Below are positions 1 through 7,891 of a stretch of DNA of 48,396 nucleotides, one piece after another; position 1 is the first letter of the stretch; the number at the start of each line of letters is the position of its first letter. The DNA is taken from NCBI GenBank assembly GCA_023381995.1, contig JAMCVD010000024.1:1-48396 (forward strand). Direction: 5' to 3'. The notes under the pieces were generated by a model. It was not told the DNA's origin. It made no database searches and saw only the letters and a program-made list of their open reading frames with translations. This DNA comes from Deltaproteobacteria bacterium. GTDB taxonomy: Bacteria > JAMCPX01. The position numbers were made by a program, and so were the translations under genes.

Positions 1-253
1 ACTATAATATATAGTTATTCTATATATTATAATATGGTAATACGATAATATTAATAATTCTTGGCATTTATAATTTTGTTGATTATCCTTCTATTATGAA
101 GGCGCTGGATAACATTTAATAAGGAGGGGAGGTCTTTTTTATGCAGATTTTAGACTTAGAAACAGTAGAAAGTCAGGTTCTTCTCCGAAGAGTGATCAGA
201 GCATTCCGCGGATAAAAATAGAAGCATCGGTAACTGTGATAAAACTCCTTTTC

Positions 254-377
254 TGGTTCCTCTCCCATTTGTGATCATGAAGAAAGAGTTTTCTCCTCTG
301 CTCGGTTTCCCTTCGCAGTGTCGAACACTCTTTCTTTTTGTTCTATCAGTCCCATGATCACTTTTGGGATAAGAGCC
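254..377. repeat. Palindromic interspersed repeat, short copy
   Basis: This segment matches 27001-27241 almost base for base at both ends. Its outer parts form an imperfect inverted repeat: GTGATCATG plus an AAGAAAGAGT tract on the left, and ACTCTTTCTT plus CATGATCAC on the right, so it can fold into a long hairpin. It lacks about 118 bp found in the middle of the other copy. It encodes no protein; the 92-aa minus-strand ORF in the track is a read-through of the repeat. The structure suits a MITE or REP-type element. Confidence 0.75.
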
Positions 378-525
378 CCTTTTATTATCACCAATAAAGA
401 GAAGAGGTCTCAGACCGATGCATATGGATTGCATTCCCGGTTCTTCGATTCTGCCGTCGATACCTCCTCTATGCCGCTCGTTTCTCCTTCGTAAGTCCTA
501 ACTTGAATGGGAAGATAGAGGTATA

Positions 526-563
526 ATTTATTTGTTGACAAATAAATCAAAATACCCTACTAA
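526..563 (+). promoter_or_regulatory. TetR-type operator overlapping a sigma-70 promoter
   Basis: A perfect palindrome with 10-bp arms (ATTTATTTGT and ACAAATAAAT) around a central TG occupies 526-547. Its right half contains a consensus -35 box TTGACA (535-540), followed after 17 bp by TACTAA (558-563), a reasonable -10. Transcription would start near 570, only a few bases before the ATG at 573. That favours the downstream ATG at 612 as the true start of the regulator. A palindrome covering the -35 box directly upstream of a TetR gene is typical of autorepression. Confidence 0.6.
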
Positions 564-572
564 GACTCCATT

Positions 573-1199
573 ATGGGCAGAAATTATCGAAAGAAAGAGA
601 AAGTAGATAAGATGAAGGAATTGATCATCAAGGCCGCGATAAAGGTGTATGCGGCAAAGGGCATGCAGGGCATACGCATAGCGGACATCGCAAAGGAGGC
701 GAAGGTCTCCTACGGGCTCGTGTATCATTACTTCAAGAACAAAGAGGACGTCCTCAATGCGATATTCTCCAAGAGCATAAATATCTTCCTGAAGGCGATA
801 GAGAATACGTCCGTCCAGGAGAAGAGCCTGAAAGAGAAGCTTGTTTCCATAACGACGTTCTTGTTCAATGCGTGCCGGGAGCTGCCCGAGTTCATGTATG
901 TTATAATGTTCGAGGTCATCTGGACGCCCAAGTTCCTCGAGACGAGGAACTTTATTACCTTTACCAAGGCGTTCGCCACGTTCGAGAAGATACTGATCGA
1001 GTACAAGCAAAAGGGCGAGCTCAGAAGCGACGTGAATACGACCATAAGCACGTATATGTTCTTCGGGGGGCTCGAAATGATCCTTACCGGCATCGTTCTC
1101 AAGGCGATACCCGTGGAAAAGGAGGACGTGTTCCAGAGGCTCTCGAATACTTTTATAAGTCAATACGTATACGGACTGACTGCAATTCAGAAGGCATAA
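573..1199 (+). CDS. TetR/AcrR family transcriptional regulator
   Basis: This is a one-component repressor of about 208 aa. The N-terminal helix-turn-helix is clear: an AAIKVYAAKGMQGIRIADIA segment followed by VSYGLVYHYFKNKEDVL, the usual TetR recognition-helix pattern with the YxYFxxKEDL ending. The C-terminal ligand-binding part is divergent. The ORF opens at 573, but an ATG at 612 (MKELIIKAAIK) is preceded by a purine-rich AAGAGAAAG and sits better with the predicted transcription start. It lies 22 bp upstream of two acyl-CoA dehydrogenase genes in the same direction, so it is probably a FadR-like regulator that senses an acyl-CoA and controls this operon. The ligand is inferred, not seen. 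Confidence 0.9.
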   Translation: MGRNYRKKEKVDKMKELIIKAAIKVYAAKGMQGIRIADIAKEAKVSYGLVYHYFKNKEDVLNAIFSKSINIFLKAIENTSVQEKSLKEKLVSITTFLFNACRELPEFMYVIMFEVIWTPKFLETRNFITFTKAFATFEKILIEYKQKGELRSDVNTTISTYMFFGGLEMILTGIVLKAIPVEKEDVFQRLSNTFISQYVYGLTAIQKA

Positions 1200-1221
1200 A
1201 AATTGTATAGGGAGGTATGCA

Positions 1222-2379
1222 ATGGAATTTAGTATTCCCAAAGAGAGTCTGGATTTCAAAGAGAGCGTCTACAGGTTCGGCGTGCGGGATCTTGCGCCAG
1301 TGTCCCAGCAGCCGGAGTATGACGAGAGAGAAGAGTTCATTGTCGAGAACTGGAAGAAGATGGCGGACTTCGGGCTGCTCGGGCTCCCGTATCCCGAAGA
1401 GTACGGAGGGTCTGGGGCGAGCGTCCTGACGACAACGCTTGCGGGCGAGGCGCTCGGGTATGCGGGCATCGATGCCGGTATCATGCTTTCATGGGGTGCG
1501 CACATGATACTGTGCGGAGTACCGATCTGGCAGATGGGCACGGAGGCACAGAAGAAGAAGTACCTCCCCAAGCTTGCGGCGGGAGAGTGGATAGGCGGGC
1601 TCGGACTCACGGAGCCGAACGCGGGCTCGGACGCCGCGGGTATACAGACGACGGCGGTAAAGAAGGGCGATAGGTATATCCTGAACGGCGCCAAGATGTT
1701 CATAACCAATGGGCCGACCGGCAAGGTGTTCGTCGTCGCCGCCGTTACCGACAAATCGAAGAAGGCATTCGGGATAAGCGCATTCATAGTCGAGAAGGGG
1801 ATGAAGGGATTTTCCGTGGGGAAGAAGCTCTCGAAGCTCGGTGTCAGGACGTCGCCGACGTCTGAGCTCATATTCGAGGACTGCGAGGTGCCGGAGGAGA
1901 ACATGCTCGGCGAGCCGGACCTCGGCTTTGTCAATGTCATCAAGCTTACCCTGGAATGGGAGAGGAGCTGCCTTGTCGCTCCTGCAATAGGCGGCCTCGA
2001 ACTGGGATTGAAAGGGGCCATCGAGTACGCGAAGCAGAGGAAGCAGTTCGGGCGGCCCATAATAAAGTTCCAGGCTATCAGGCATAAGATCGCGGACCTG
2101 AAGATGAACCTCGAGGCGGTAAGGCAGATCGTTTATAAGGTCGCGTGGCTGAAGGACAGGGACATACCCGCCATGATGGAGGCATCTGCGGCAAAATTGT
2201 TTGTTTCAGAGATTATGGAAAAGATGTCGTCCGAAGTGCTGCAGATATTCGGTGGGTACGGGTTTATAAAAGAGTATCTCGTGGAAAGAGGGTACAGAGA
2301 CTCGCGGCTTGCCTCGATAGGGGGCGGGACATCCGAGATACAGCGCGGTATCATCGCACGCTCTATCATAAACTTTTAG
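1222..2379 (+). CDS. Acyl-CoA dehydrogenase (helix-G glutamate type)
   Basis: This FAD-dependent dehydrogenase catalyses alpha,beta-desaturation of an acyl-CoA in beta-oxidation or branched-chain degradation. At 385 aa it has the family's normal length. The flavin/substrate signature GLTEPNAGSDA is at about 128-138, and the arm YRDSRLASIGGGTSEIQR is near the C-terminus. At the place where MCAD/SCAD enzymes carry the catalytic Glu (I-x-E-G-T), this protein has Gly368. A Glu is instead present in LTLEWERSC (Glu247), the helix-G position used by isovaleryl- and long-chain acyl-CoA dehydrogenases. The RBS AGGGAGGT precedes the ATG by 6 nt. It is followed after 10 bp by a second acyl-CoA dehydrogenase. 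Confidence 0.95.
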   Translation: MEFSIPKESLDFKESVYRFGVRDLAPVSQQPEYDEREEFIVENWKKMADFGLLGLPYPEEYGGSGASVLTTTLAGEALGYAGIDAGIMLSWGAHMILCGVPIWQMGTEAQKKKYLPKLAAGEWIGGLGLTEPNAGSDAAGIQTTAVKKGDRYILNGAKMFITNGPTGKVFVVAAVTDKSKKAFGISAFIVEKGMKGFSVGKKLSKLGVRTSPTSELIFEDCEVPEENMLGEPDLGFVNVIKLTLEWERSCLVAPAIGGLELGLKGAIEYAKQRKQFGRPIIKFQAIRHKIADLKMNLEAVRQIVYKVAWLKDRDIPAMMEASAAKLFVSEIMEKMSSEVLQIFGGYGFIKEYLVERGYRDSRLASIGGGTSEIQRGIIARSIINF

Positions 2380-2389
2380 GAGGGTAGCT

Positions 2390-3538
2390 ATGGATTTTGA
2401 ACTCACGGAAGATCAAAAGAAGCAGAAGGAATCGTTCGCGGGGCTTTGTGCCAAGGAGATTGCGCCCAGGGCGGAGTTTACCGATAAGGAGGCCGTGTTC
2501 CCTGAAGAGAACATCCGGCTCCTTGGGAAGGTTGGGTTCCTCGGGATGGGGTTCCCGGAAGAGTACGGGGGGTCGAAAGGGGACCCGGTCATCAGGGCGG
2601 TGCTCGGCGAAGAGCTCGCAAAGGCGTGCGCGTCGACCTATTTGTCGGCAGGTGCGTCCTCAGGTCTGTTCGGTATACCCGTACTGAAGTTCGGCACGCA
2701 GACCCAGAAAAAGAAATACCTGCCGGGCGTCCTGTCCGGAGAAAAGATGGGGGCACTCGCCATAACGGAGCCGCAGGCCGGCTCGGACATGCTCGGCATG
2801 AAGACGGGTGCACAGAAGAGCGGCAATGGATGGCTCATAAACGGCTCAAAGACGCTTATAACCAATGGTCCTGTGGCCGATTATTACGTTGTTGCCGCTT
2901 ATACGGACAAGGAAAAGAAGAGGGACGGCATAAGCCTGTTTATAGTCGAAAAGGGCACGAAGGGGTTCTCTTCGGGGAAGCCCTTCGATAAGCTTGGAGT
3001 AAGGGGCTCGCCCACCTCCGATTTGTTCTTCGACGGCTGCGAGGTCCCGGGGGAGAATCTGCTTGGGGAGGTAAACAAGGGGTTCCTTCAGCTTGCCCGG
3101 ACGCTCTCGCACGGCAGGATAGGCATGGCGGTCTACAGCCTCGGTATTGCACAGGCATGCCTTGAGGAGTCCATAAGCTATGCACAGGAAAGGACCGCAT
3201 TCGGGAAGAAGCTCGCCCATTTCCAGGACGTGCACTTCAAGATTGCAGACATGAAAATGTACATAGATGTCGGCAGAGAGCTCATATACAAGGCAGCATG
3301 GATGCTCGATCAGGACGACTCTCAGTCCGTACTGTTTGCGTCCATTGCCAAGCTGTTCATGTCGGAGCATACGACGAAGATCGCGAGCGATGCCGTCCAG
3401 ATATTCGGCGGATACGGGTTTATCAAGGGCTACAAGGTCGAGAGACTCTACAGGGACTCCAAGCTCGGAGAGATAGGGGAGGGCACCTCGGAGATTCAGA
3501 GGACGATAATAACGAAGCTCGTGGAAGACCAGTATTGA
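2390..3538 (+). CDS. Acyl-CoA dehydrogenase (SCAD/MCAD-type catalytic base)
   Basis: This 382-aa acyl-CoA dehydrogenase shares the fold of its upstream neighbour: AITEPQAGSDM at about 124-134, AQERTAFGKKLAHFQ in the middle domain, and a C-terminal YRDSKLGEIGEGTSEIQR. Glu364 in I-G-E-G-T is the conventional catalytic base, while the helix-G position is Gly (LSHGRIGMA). It therefore uses the usual short/medium-chain or butyryl-CoA layout, unlike the gene before it. RBS AGGAGGG lies 6-7 nt upstream of the ATG, and only 10 bp separate it from the previous stop, so the two are cotranscribed. No electron-transfer flavoprotein genes are in the window, so the acceptor must be encoded elsewhere. Confidence 0.95.
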   Translation: MDFELTEDQKKQKESFAGLCAKEIAPRAEFTDKEAVFPEENIRLLGKVGFLGMGFPEEYGGSKGDPVIRAVLGEELAKACASTYLSAGASSGLFGIPVLKFGTQTQKKKYLPGVLSGEKMGALAITEPQAGSDMLGMKTGAQKSGNGWLINGSKTLITNGPVADYYVVAAYTDKEKKRDGISLFIVEKGTKGFSSGKPFDKLGVRGSPTSDLFFDGCEVPGENLLGEVNKGFLQLARTLSHGRIGMAVYSLGIAQACLEESISYAQERTAFGKKLAHFQDVHFKIADMKMYIDVGRELIYKAAWMLDQDDSQSVLFASIAKLFMSEHTTKIASDAVQIFGGYGFIKGYKVERLYRDSKLGEIGEGTSEIQRTIITKLVEDQY

Positions 3539-3614
3539 GACTGCGATACAAACAGCACGACACTACGCGCGCGTCATCTTGCACTGACGATGCAACGGGA
3601 TGTGTCGCAGGATA

Positions 3615-4499
3615 TCATACCGTGAATACCAGGGCGGGCTGTAGTGCCTGTTGGTGTGAGAGGGCCTTTTTCTCCATCAAGGCGGCGATTTTGTTTACAA
3701 ATATGTGATTGAGGGCATGGCCGCTCTTGTAGCTTGTTATATGGCCTTTTAAGGGGGAGCCGAGCGTGTAGAGGTCCCCGAGCATATCGAGGACCTTGTG
3801 CCGTACGAACTCGTCCTGAAATCTCAGGCCGTCTGCATTCATAACTTCTTTTTCGTCGAGCACGACGGTATTTTCCATGGATGAACCTTTTGCGAGCCCG
3901 AGAGACTGCATGGTGGCATAATCTTTCAAAAATCCGAATGTCCTTGCCTTTGCAAGCTCGGAATAAAAATGTTCCGGAGAGTTATGATAGGTATAGTGCT
4001 GTCTGAGTATCCTTGGATGATTGAAATCTATGACGCCATCTATAACGAGTGTGCTGGCCGGAGAGTACTCTATATACCCTGTATTGTGCTCGACTTTTAG
4101 CGGGGTCTCTATCAGGATGTTTTCTTTTTTTGCTGTGAGTGTGAATATGCCCGCGTCGAGTATGGCGTCCGCAAACAGGGACGCACTGCCGTCCCCTCCG
4201 GGGACCTCGTCGCCTTCGACCTCGATTATCGCACTGTCCACCCCAAAGCCGTGCAAGGCGCTCAACAGGTGTTCCACCGTCAAGACCGTAAAGTCGTCGT
4301 TCCCTATCGTTGTCGCGAACATCGTGCTTTTGACCCTGCTGGAGCGGAGCGGGAGATATCTCAATACGTTTCCAACCTTCTTTACGAATAGTATACTGTC
4401 CCTTTCTGAGCCGGGATGTATTACTATCCTCGAAAACTCGCCTGTGTGTAGACCATAGCCTGCACAGACAGTTTTTCTTTTTAAAGTCCTCTTAAACAT
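3615..4499 (-). CDS. lpxC: UDP-3-O-acyl-N-acetylglucosamine deacetylase
   Basis: LpxC is the zinc amidase that commits UDP-acyl-GlcNAc to lipid A synthesis in the cytoplasm. The start at 4499 gives MFKRTLKRK...GYGLHTG, aligning with the family's N-terminus (294 aa); the track's longer form adds eight residues with no better RBS. With this start, the zinc ligands are His77 (VEHLLSALHG) and His234/Asp238 (HKVLDMLGDL). Glu76 is the likely general base and His261 (KSGH) the second catalytic residue. The EVPGGDGSA loop is intact. It is a single gene with no fabZ fusion, convergent with the acyl-CoA dehydrogenase operon, and establishes a lipid A-making envelope. Confidence 0.96.
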   Translation of the reverse strand: MFKRTLKRKTVCAGYGLHTGEFSRIVIHPGSERDSILFVKKVGNVLRYLPLRSSRVKSTMFATTIGNDDFTVLTVEHLLSALHGFGVDSAIIEVEGDEVPGGDGSASLFADAILDAGIFTLTAKKENILIETPLKVEHNTGYIEYSPASTLVIDGVIDFNHPRILRQHYTYHNSPEHFYSELAKARTFGFLKDYATMQSLGLAKGSSMENTVVLDEKEVMNADGLRFQDEFVRHKVLDMLGDLYTLGSPLKGHITSYKSGHALNHIFVNKIAALMEKKALSHQQALQPALVFTV

Positions 4500-4624
4500 T
4501 AGAAGACAAGGGAAAGCAATCATCGTGCCAGTTAAAATGTCCTTATATCTTAGTCGGTTAAACCTATAAGGTTAAAGCGGATGTGATGCTAAAATCACAC
4601 CTTCGTATGCTATGATTATGGCGG

Positions 4625-4969
4625 TTACGCCACGTGTATGTGCAGGGGTGCACCGCCCACGACATGCAGATGGATATGGTATATACTCTGTCCTCCCCAT
4701 TGCTTTACATTGAATACCGCCTTGAAGCCTTTCTCCGATATGCCCGTTTTGTCTGCCATTGCTTTCGCTACCAGCATTATTTTCCCCAGCAGCACCTGGT
4801 CCTCCGGTGTTACATCCGTGAGTGTGGGGATATGTTTCCTTGGTATTATCAAGAGATGTACAGGAGCGACCGGGTGCAGGTCCTCTATCACGATGACATC
4901 GCTGTCCTCGTACACCTTTCTGGAGGGAATTCTCCCTTCGATGACCTGGCAGAATATGCAGTTTTCCAT
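4625..4969 (-). CDS. HIT family (histidine triad) nucleotide-binding protein
   Basis: This is a small (about 114 aa) HinT-like nucleotide phosphoramidase/hydrolase. It begins with the characteristic ENCIFCQVIEGRIPS, continues with APVHLLIIPRKHI, and ends with the triad HIHLHVV close to the C-terminus. Cys residues in CIFC are typical of HinT-type proteins, some of which bind zinc. I start it at the second of two adjacent ATG codons because GGAG lies 7 nt upstream; the track's start at 4984 has no RBS. The physiological substrate is unknown, as for most bacterial HIT proteins. Confidence 0.93.
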   Translation of the reverse strand: MENCIFCQVIEGRIPSRKVYEDSDVIVIEDLHPVAPVHLLIIPRKHIPTLTDVTPEDQVLLGKIMLVAKAMADKTGISEKGFKAVFNVKQWGGQSIYHIHLHVVGGAPLHIHVA

Positions 4970-5036
4970 CATTGTTCTCCTCACAAGGACTTGGTATCAG
5001 AACATGGGCATAGAAACAAGGAATTTTTGCCGAGTA

Positions 5037-5699
5037 TTACATGGATTGGAATGGAAAGGCCCTTATGTCCTTCTTTGCCGCAACGCCCATGGTAAGGATC
5101 AGCTTGAACGCCTCCTCTATGGATATGTTGAGCTCGAACAGGCTTTGTCTTTGAACAAACAGAAAGAAGCCCGATGTCGGGTTCGGGACCGTTGGGACAA
5201 AGACGGTCATACTCTCCCACTCAGCGGCCTGGCCCTTGATCTCTGCCTTCCCCACGACGAACCCTATCGCATAGCTGCCTGCTCTCGGGAATTCCACAAG
5301 CACCACGTGATTGAACTGCTTCCTGTTCTCCGTGAAGGCGTCGGTGATCTGCTTTGCTCCATGGTAGATGCCCTTGATGAACGGAATGTTCGAGAATACG
5401 TCCCCCATCATGCTCAGCAGTTTCTGGCCTATGTAATTATAGGTCATAAGCCCCATGATGAAGATCAGTACGATCGCAATGATAATGCTTATACCCTTTA
5501 CCGGTATGTATGTCTGGGGATTGATGACGCTCGGAAGGATGTTCAGCAGGCTGTCGGACCACGATACTATGATCTTGAGTATGAATATCGTTACGATGAT
5601 AGGTATGTAGACGGCTATGCCCGCTATAAAGATGTTGCGTATCCTTACACTGAGCTTCTTTTTAATCTGGTTTATCTGCGGGATTGAACTATTCAGCAA
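5037..5699 (-). CDS. DUF502 family membrane protein
   Basis: This 220-aa protein has two predicted transmembrane segments (roughly 24-50 and 70-90), followed by the soluble part typical of DUF502: SNIPFIKGIYHGAKQITDAF, then PRAGSYAIGFVVG and the VPTVPNPTSGFF motif. The function of DUF502 proteins is not established. Its start overlaps the stop of the PilZ gene by 11 bp, and that gene in turn overlaps yjbQ, so the three are probably one transcript with translational coupling. Confidence 0.9.
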   Translation of the reverse strand: MLNSSIPQINQIKKKLSVRIRNIFIAGIAVYIPIIVTIFILKIIVSWSDSLLNILPSVINPQTYIPVKGISIIIAIVLIFIMGLMTYNYIGQKLLSMMGDVFSNIPFIKGIYHGAKQITDAFTENRKQFNHVVLVEFPRAGSYAIGFVVGKAEIKGQAAEWESMTVFVPTVPNPTSGFFLFVQRQSLFELNISIEEAFKLILTMGVAAKKDIRAFPFQSM

Positions 5700-6087
5700 A
5701 GATGTCCTCTTCTATGGAGCCTTTCTCGTTTTCTATATACGATACCAGATAATTTCTGCTCTGCTCATCGAGCTCCAGGAACTTTATACCCATGCCCGGG
5801 AGGGCGTTTCTGGTCGGCTCGGTGCCCGGTACATATTTGTGCGACCATATGACTTCGCCCTTTGCCTCGATGAGTTTTATCGCACCCGGCAGCCTGAACC
5901 GTATGTCGAGTATGAGTCCCTTTTCGAGGGGCGATTCCGTCTGGACAAGAAATCCCCCCAGACTCATGTCCGTTGTATAGTCTATCTTAAAATTATTGCT
6001 CCCCTCTATCGATAGGAGTACAGGTATGCATATCAATTTTCTCTGTCGCTTCCTCGCCCGATGTAACAGGTTCAGTTCATCGTTCAT
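5689..6087 (-). CDS. PilZ domain protein (c-di-GMP receptor)
   Basis: This 132-aa single-domain PilZ protein is a cyclic di-GMP effector. The arginine motif is visible in RKRQRKLICIPV (about 13-18), followed by TTDMSLGGFLV, which matches the D/NxSxxG second motif. The rest has the expected beta-barrel pattern (KGLILDIRFRLPG, EAKGEVIW, PGMGIKFLEL). It sits between yjbQ and DUF502 with 11-bp overlaps on both sides. The same window encodes an HD-GYP protein that would degrade c-di-GMP. Coupling to an inner-membrane DUF502 partner suggests, but does not prove, c-di-GMP control of an envelope function. Confidence 0.9.
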   Translation of the reverse strand: MNDELNLLHRARKRQRKLICIPVLLSIEGSNNFKIDYTTDMSLGGFLVQTESPLEKGLILDIRFRLPGAIKLIEAKGEVIWSHKYVPGTEPTRNALPGMGIKFLELDEQSRNYLVSYIENEKGSIEEDIFAE

Positions 6088-6478
6088 ACGGTGTAACTTC
6101 TAAGAGCAGGCTCCTCGTTCTTGGTCCGTCGAATTCGCAGAAGAAGACGGATTGCCATGTGCCGAGTACAAGCCTGCTGTTTTCGACAAACAGCGACAGT
6201 GTCACGCCGATCATACTCGATTTTATATGGGCGTCCGCATTGCCTTCTTTATGGTTGTAGTCTCTGTTGGCCGGCGCTATCCTTTCGAGCGTTTCCAGTA
6301 TGTCCTGCTTTACGGCGGGGTCCGCGTTCTCGTTTATCGTGAGGCCGCTGGTAGTGTGCGGTACAAAGAGATAGCATATACCTCTCACGATACCCAGCTT
6401 CCTGAGCATGCCGTTTATCTCCGAGGTAACATCGATTATCTCTATCCTTTTTTTTGTAGCGACAGGTATATGCTTCAT
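6077..6478 (-). CDS. yjbQ: YjbQ family protein (UPF0047)
   Basis: This 133-aa member of the YjbQ/UPF0047 family is associated with a secondary thiamine-phosphate synthase activity. The signature VPHTTSGLTINENADPAVKQDIL is intact, as are the later GNADAHIKSSMIG and LGTWQSVFFCEFDGPR motifs that hold the conserved His and Asp residues. I choose the ATG at 6478 (MKHIPVATKK) because AGAGGA lies about 9 nt upstream. The track's start at 6502 would run into the hairpin of the preceding terminator. It heads the yjbQ-PilZ-DUF502 unit. Confidence 0.92.
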   Translation of the reverse strand: MKHIPVATKKRIEIIDVTSEINGMLRKLGIVRGICYLFVPHTTSGLTINENADPAVKQDILETLERIAPANRDYNHKEGNADAHIKSSMIGVTLSLFVENSRLVLGTWQSVFFCEFDGPRTRSLLLEVTPYER

Positions 6479-6493
6479 GGGTAAAATCCTCTT

Positions 6494-6524
6494 AAAAAAC
6501 AAGCCCCTGTATGGCAGGGGCTTG
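6494..6524 (-). terminator. Rho-independent terminator of the Ig-like lipoprotein gene
   Basis: A perfect 10-bp stem (CAAGCCCCTG/CAGGGGCTTG) with a 5-nt loop is followed on the minus strand by six T residues. It lies about 45 bp past the stop of the lipoprotein gene and just before yjbQ, separating the two transcripts. Confidence 0.9.
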
Positions 6525-6569
6525 CCAAAGAAGACATGCGCATGGGATTGGACTCTTTCATCGGAGGTA

Positions 6570-7526
6570 TCATGGGGCCGATGGCGGCTGAATATTCGAT
6601 ATGCTTACAGAGTTCTTGATTGATTCCGCATAGCTCTGTCCGAGCACGGTCGTGGTAGTATCGCTTGCGGACAGCACGCCTGTCGCAACCACGTAATAGT
6701 CTCCCGGCGGGGTGTTTAAAGAAACGAATATTCCGTCGCTCGATGTCATCGTAAGCGTGGGATCCGGGATGTCTCCCAGACCTGCCGCGGTCTTGAAGTA
6801 GATCATATTGGTGGCAACAGGTTTGCCCGTATTTACATCGACCACCGAGACGATGGCGTTCTCTATCGGGTCGCCGTTGCAGTCCCACACGGTCCCCGCT
6901 ATGGCGCCGTTCGACCAGTCCTGTGTTGCATGCGCCAGCGCGCTGACGAGGCTTACGGTGCCGGACGAGATGATCAGGACCTGAAAGAGCGTATCCGCTT
7001 GATTTGCGGAAAGGATGTCGCCAAACTGGTAGGTGTCCTGATAGGACGACATGGACGCCTTTGCCACAAACGGGGTACCCGTCGGAAGCGTCACGGTGAC
7101 TGTGCCGTCGGCCCCGGTCGTGGCTGTGAAGTCCGGGGCAGCATTGCCGATCGTGTTCGATGTGCTTGTAAAGAACGCTACCGTCGCACCCGCTACCGCA
7201 CCTTTGGTCTGGAAGTCTGTCGCGGTTATGTTTACGCTGATCGGGCCCGTATTGGCGATCGTGGAGCATGAGGCGTACGTACCGCCGTTCGCTATTATGA
7301 TCGGAGGAGGCAGATTGACCGTGGGCGTTGTCGGCTGCTGGGCAGCCTGTGTTGGGCAGCCGAGCAGTTTCTTCATATCGGAGGAGAGATTTTGTGAGCA
7401 CGTACTGTTGTTAACGCCCGGGGGTACATAGCCGGGTCCTCCACTGCAACCGCTGAAGAGCATTATCGAGTATATGAGCGTTGATAGTGCAAATAGCTTC
7501 GTTCTCTGTCTGGTTACAAGCCTCAT
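6570..7526 (-). CDS. Predicted lipoprotein with Ig-like/carboxypeptidase-regulatory-like repeats
   Basis: This 318-aa exported lipoprotein has a basic N-terminus, a hydrophobic stretch and the lipobox LFSGC at about 23-27. After a Pro/Thr-rich linker (QQPTTPTVNLPPP) there are at least two beta-sandwich-like modules. One contains TDFQTKGAVAGATVAFF, GADGTVTVTLPTGTPF; the other GTVWDCNGDPIENAIVSVVDVNTGKP with SSDGIFVSLNTPPGDYYVVA, the pattern of Big-1/CarboxypepD_reg domains. RBS AAAAGGAGG is 9 nt before the ATG. It is a single-gene transcript closed by a strong terminator. Function is unknown; a surface or periplasmic adhesion/structural role is only a guess. Confidence 0.85.
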   Translation of the reverse strand: MRLVTRQRTKLFALSTLIYSIMLFSGCSGGPGYVPPGVNNSTCSQNLSSDMKKLLGCPTQAAQQPTTPTVNLPPPIIIANGGTYASCSTIANTGPISVNITATDFQTKGAVAGATVAFFTSTSNTIGNAAPDFTATTGADGTVTVTLPTGTPFVAKASMSSYQDTYQFGDILSANQADTLFQVLIISSGTVSLVSALAHATQDWSNGAIAGTVWDCNGDPIENAIVSVVDVNTGKPVATNMIYFKTAAGLGDIPDPTLTMTSSDGIFVSLNTPPGDYYVVATGVLSASDTTTTVLGQSYAESIKNSVSISNIQPPSAP

Positions 7527-7611
7527 AGAGAAAGCCTCCTTTTATTTTTTTTCAATATACAGAACCATTTATGTCGTGTCAAGGACATGCAAAGATTTAC
7601 CAGATTGGTGG

Positions 7612-7887
7612 CTACTCTTTTATTACCTCGAGCAATATTTTCGATGCGACCCCTTTCCCTATCGCGGCCTTTGTTCCTTCTGCGGCGATGATTATAGGGC
7701 CCGCCGATGTGTTCAAGACCTTGACGGTGCTCCCCGTGCGTATGCCTATGTTTATGAGTTTCTTGAGAAAACCCATGCCGCCCGAGATCTGTCTGACAAT
7801 GCCTTTTTCTCCCGCTTTAAGAGTGGAGAGCGGCTGCAGAGCGTTGGGCCGTGCCTTATTGTCCTGTAGTGTATTTGTCGTTTCCAT
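7612..7887 (-). CDS. feoA: FeoA domain protein, stand-alone
   Basis: This 91-aa protein is made up of one FeoA (SH3-like) domain: PLSTLKAGEKGIVRQISGG, FLKKLINIGIRTGSTVKVLN, GPIIIAAEGTKAAIGKGVASKILLE. FeoA assists the ferrous-iron permease FeoB. No feoB or feoC lies in the window, so this copy is detached from its usual partner. The start codon has no obvious Shine-Dalgarno; instead a Fur-box-like sequence lies within about 5 nt upstream, so the operator may overlap the ribosome-binding region. Confidence 0.88.
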   Translation of the reverse strand: METTNTLQDNKARPNALQPLSTLKAGEKGIVRQISGGMGFLKKLINIGIRTGSTVKVLNTSAGPIIIAAEGTKAAIGKGVASKILLEVIKE

Positions 7888-7891
7888 TTTT

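Larger units (their letters stand above)
1..572. other. Gene-poor leader region
   Basis: No convincing gene lies in this stretch. It starts with an A+T-rich perfect 12-bp inverted repeat (arms at 3-14 and 20-31) with no GC in the loop-proximal stem and no T-run, so it is not an obvious terminator. A strong Shine-Dalgarno (AAGGAGGGGAGG, 121-132) precedes a 24-codon ORF at 141-215 (MQILDLETVESQ...), which could be the stump of a gene cut off by later rearrangement. A palindromic repeat follows at 254-377, and the operator/promoter of the TetR gene lies at 526-563. Confidence 0.6.

Noticed and set aside
1-33. A+T-only stem-loop as a terminator
   Set aside because: It has a 12-bp perfect stem but almost no G:C pairs and no following T-run; the upstream gene is outside the window.
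156-434. 92-aa minus-strand ORF and its counterpart at 26963-27286
   Set aside because: Both are translations of the palindromic repeat. Similarity is confined to the repeat and there is no RBS or protein-like codon pattern.
4582-4599. TGTGATGCTAAAATCACA as a CRP site before lpxC
   Set aside because: The half-sites are 8 bp apart instead of 6 and no -35/-10 is placed sensibly. It may equally be a weak hairpin after the HIT gene.
4638-5687. 349-aa plus-strand ORF
   Set aside because: It lies opposite the HIT and DUF502 genes, which have recognisable domains. Its composition is that of an antisense frame.
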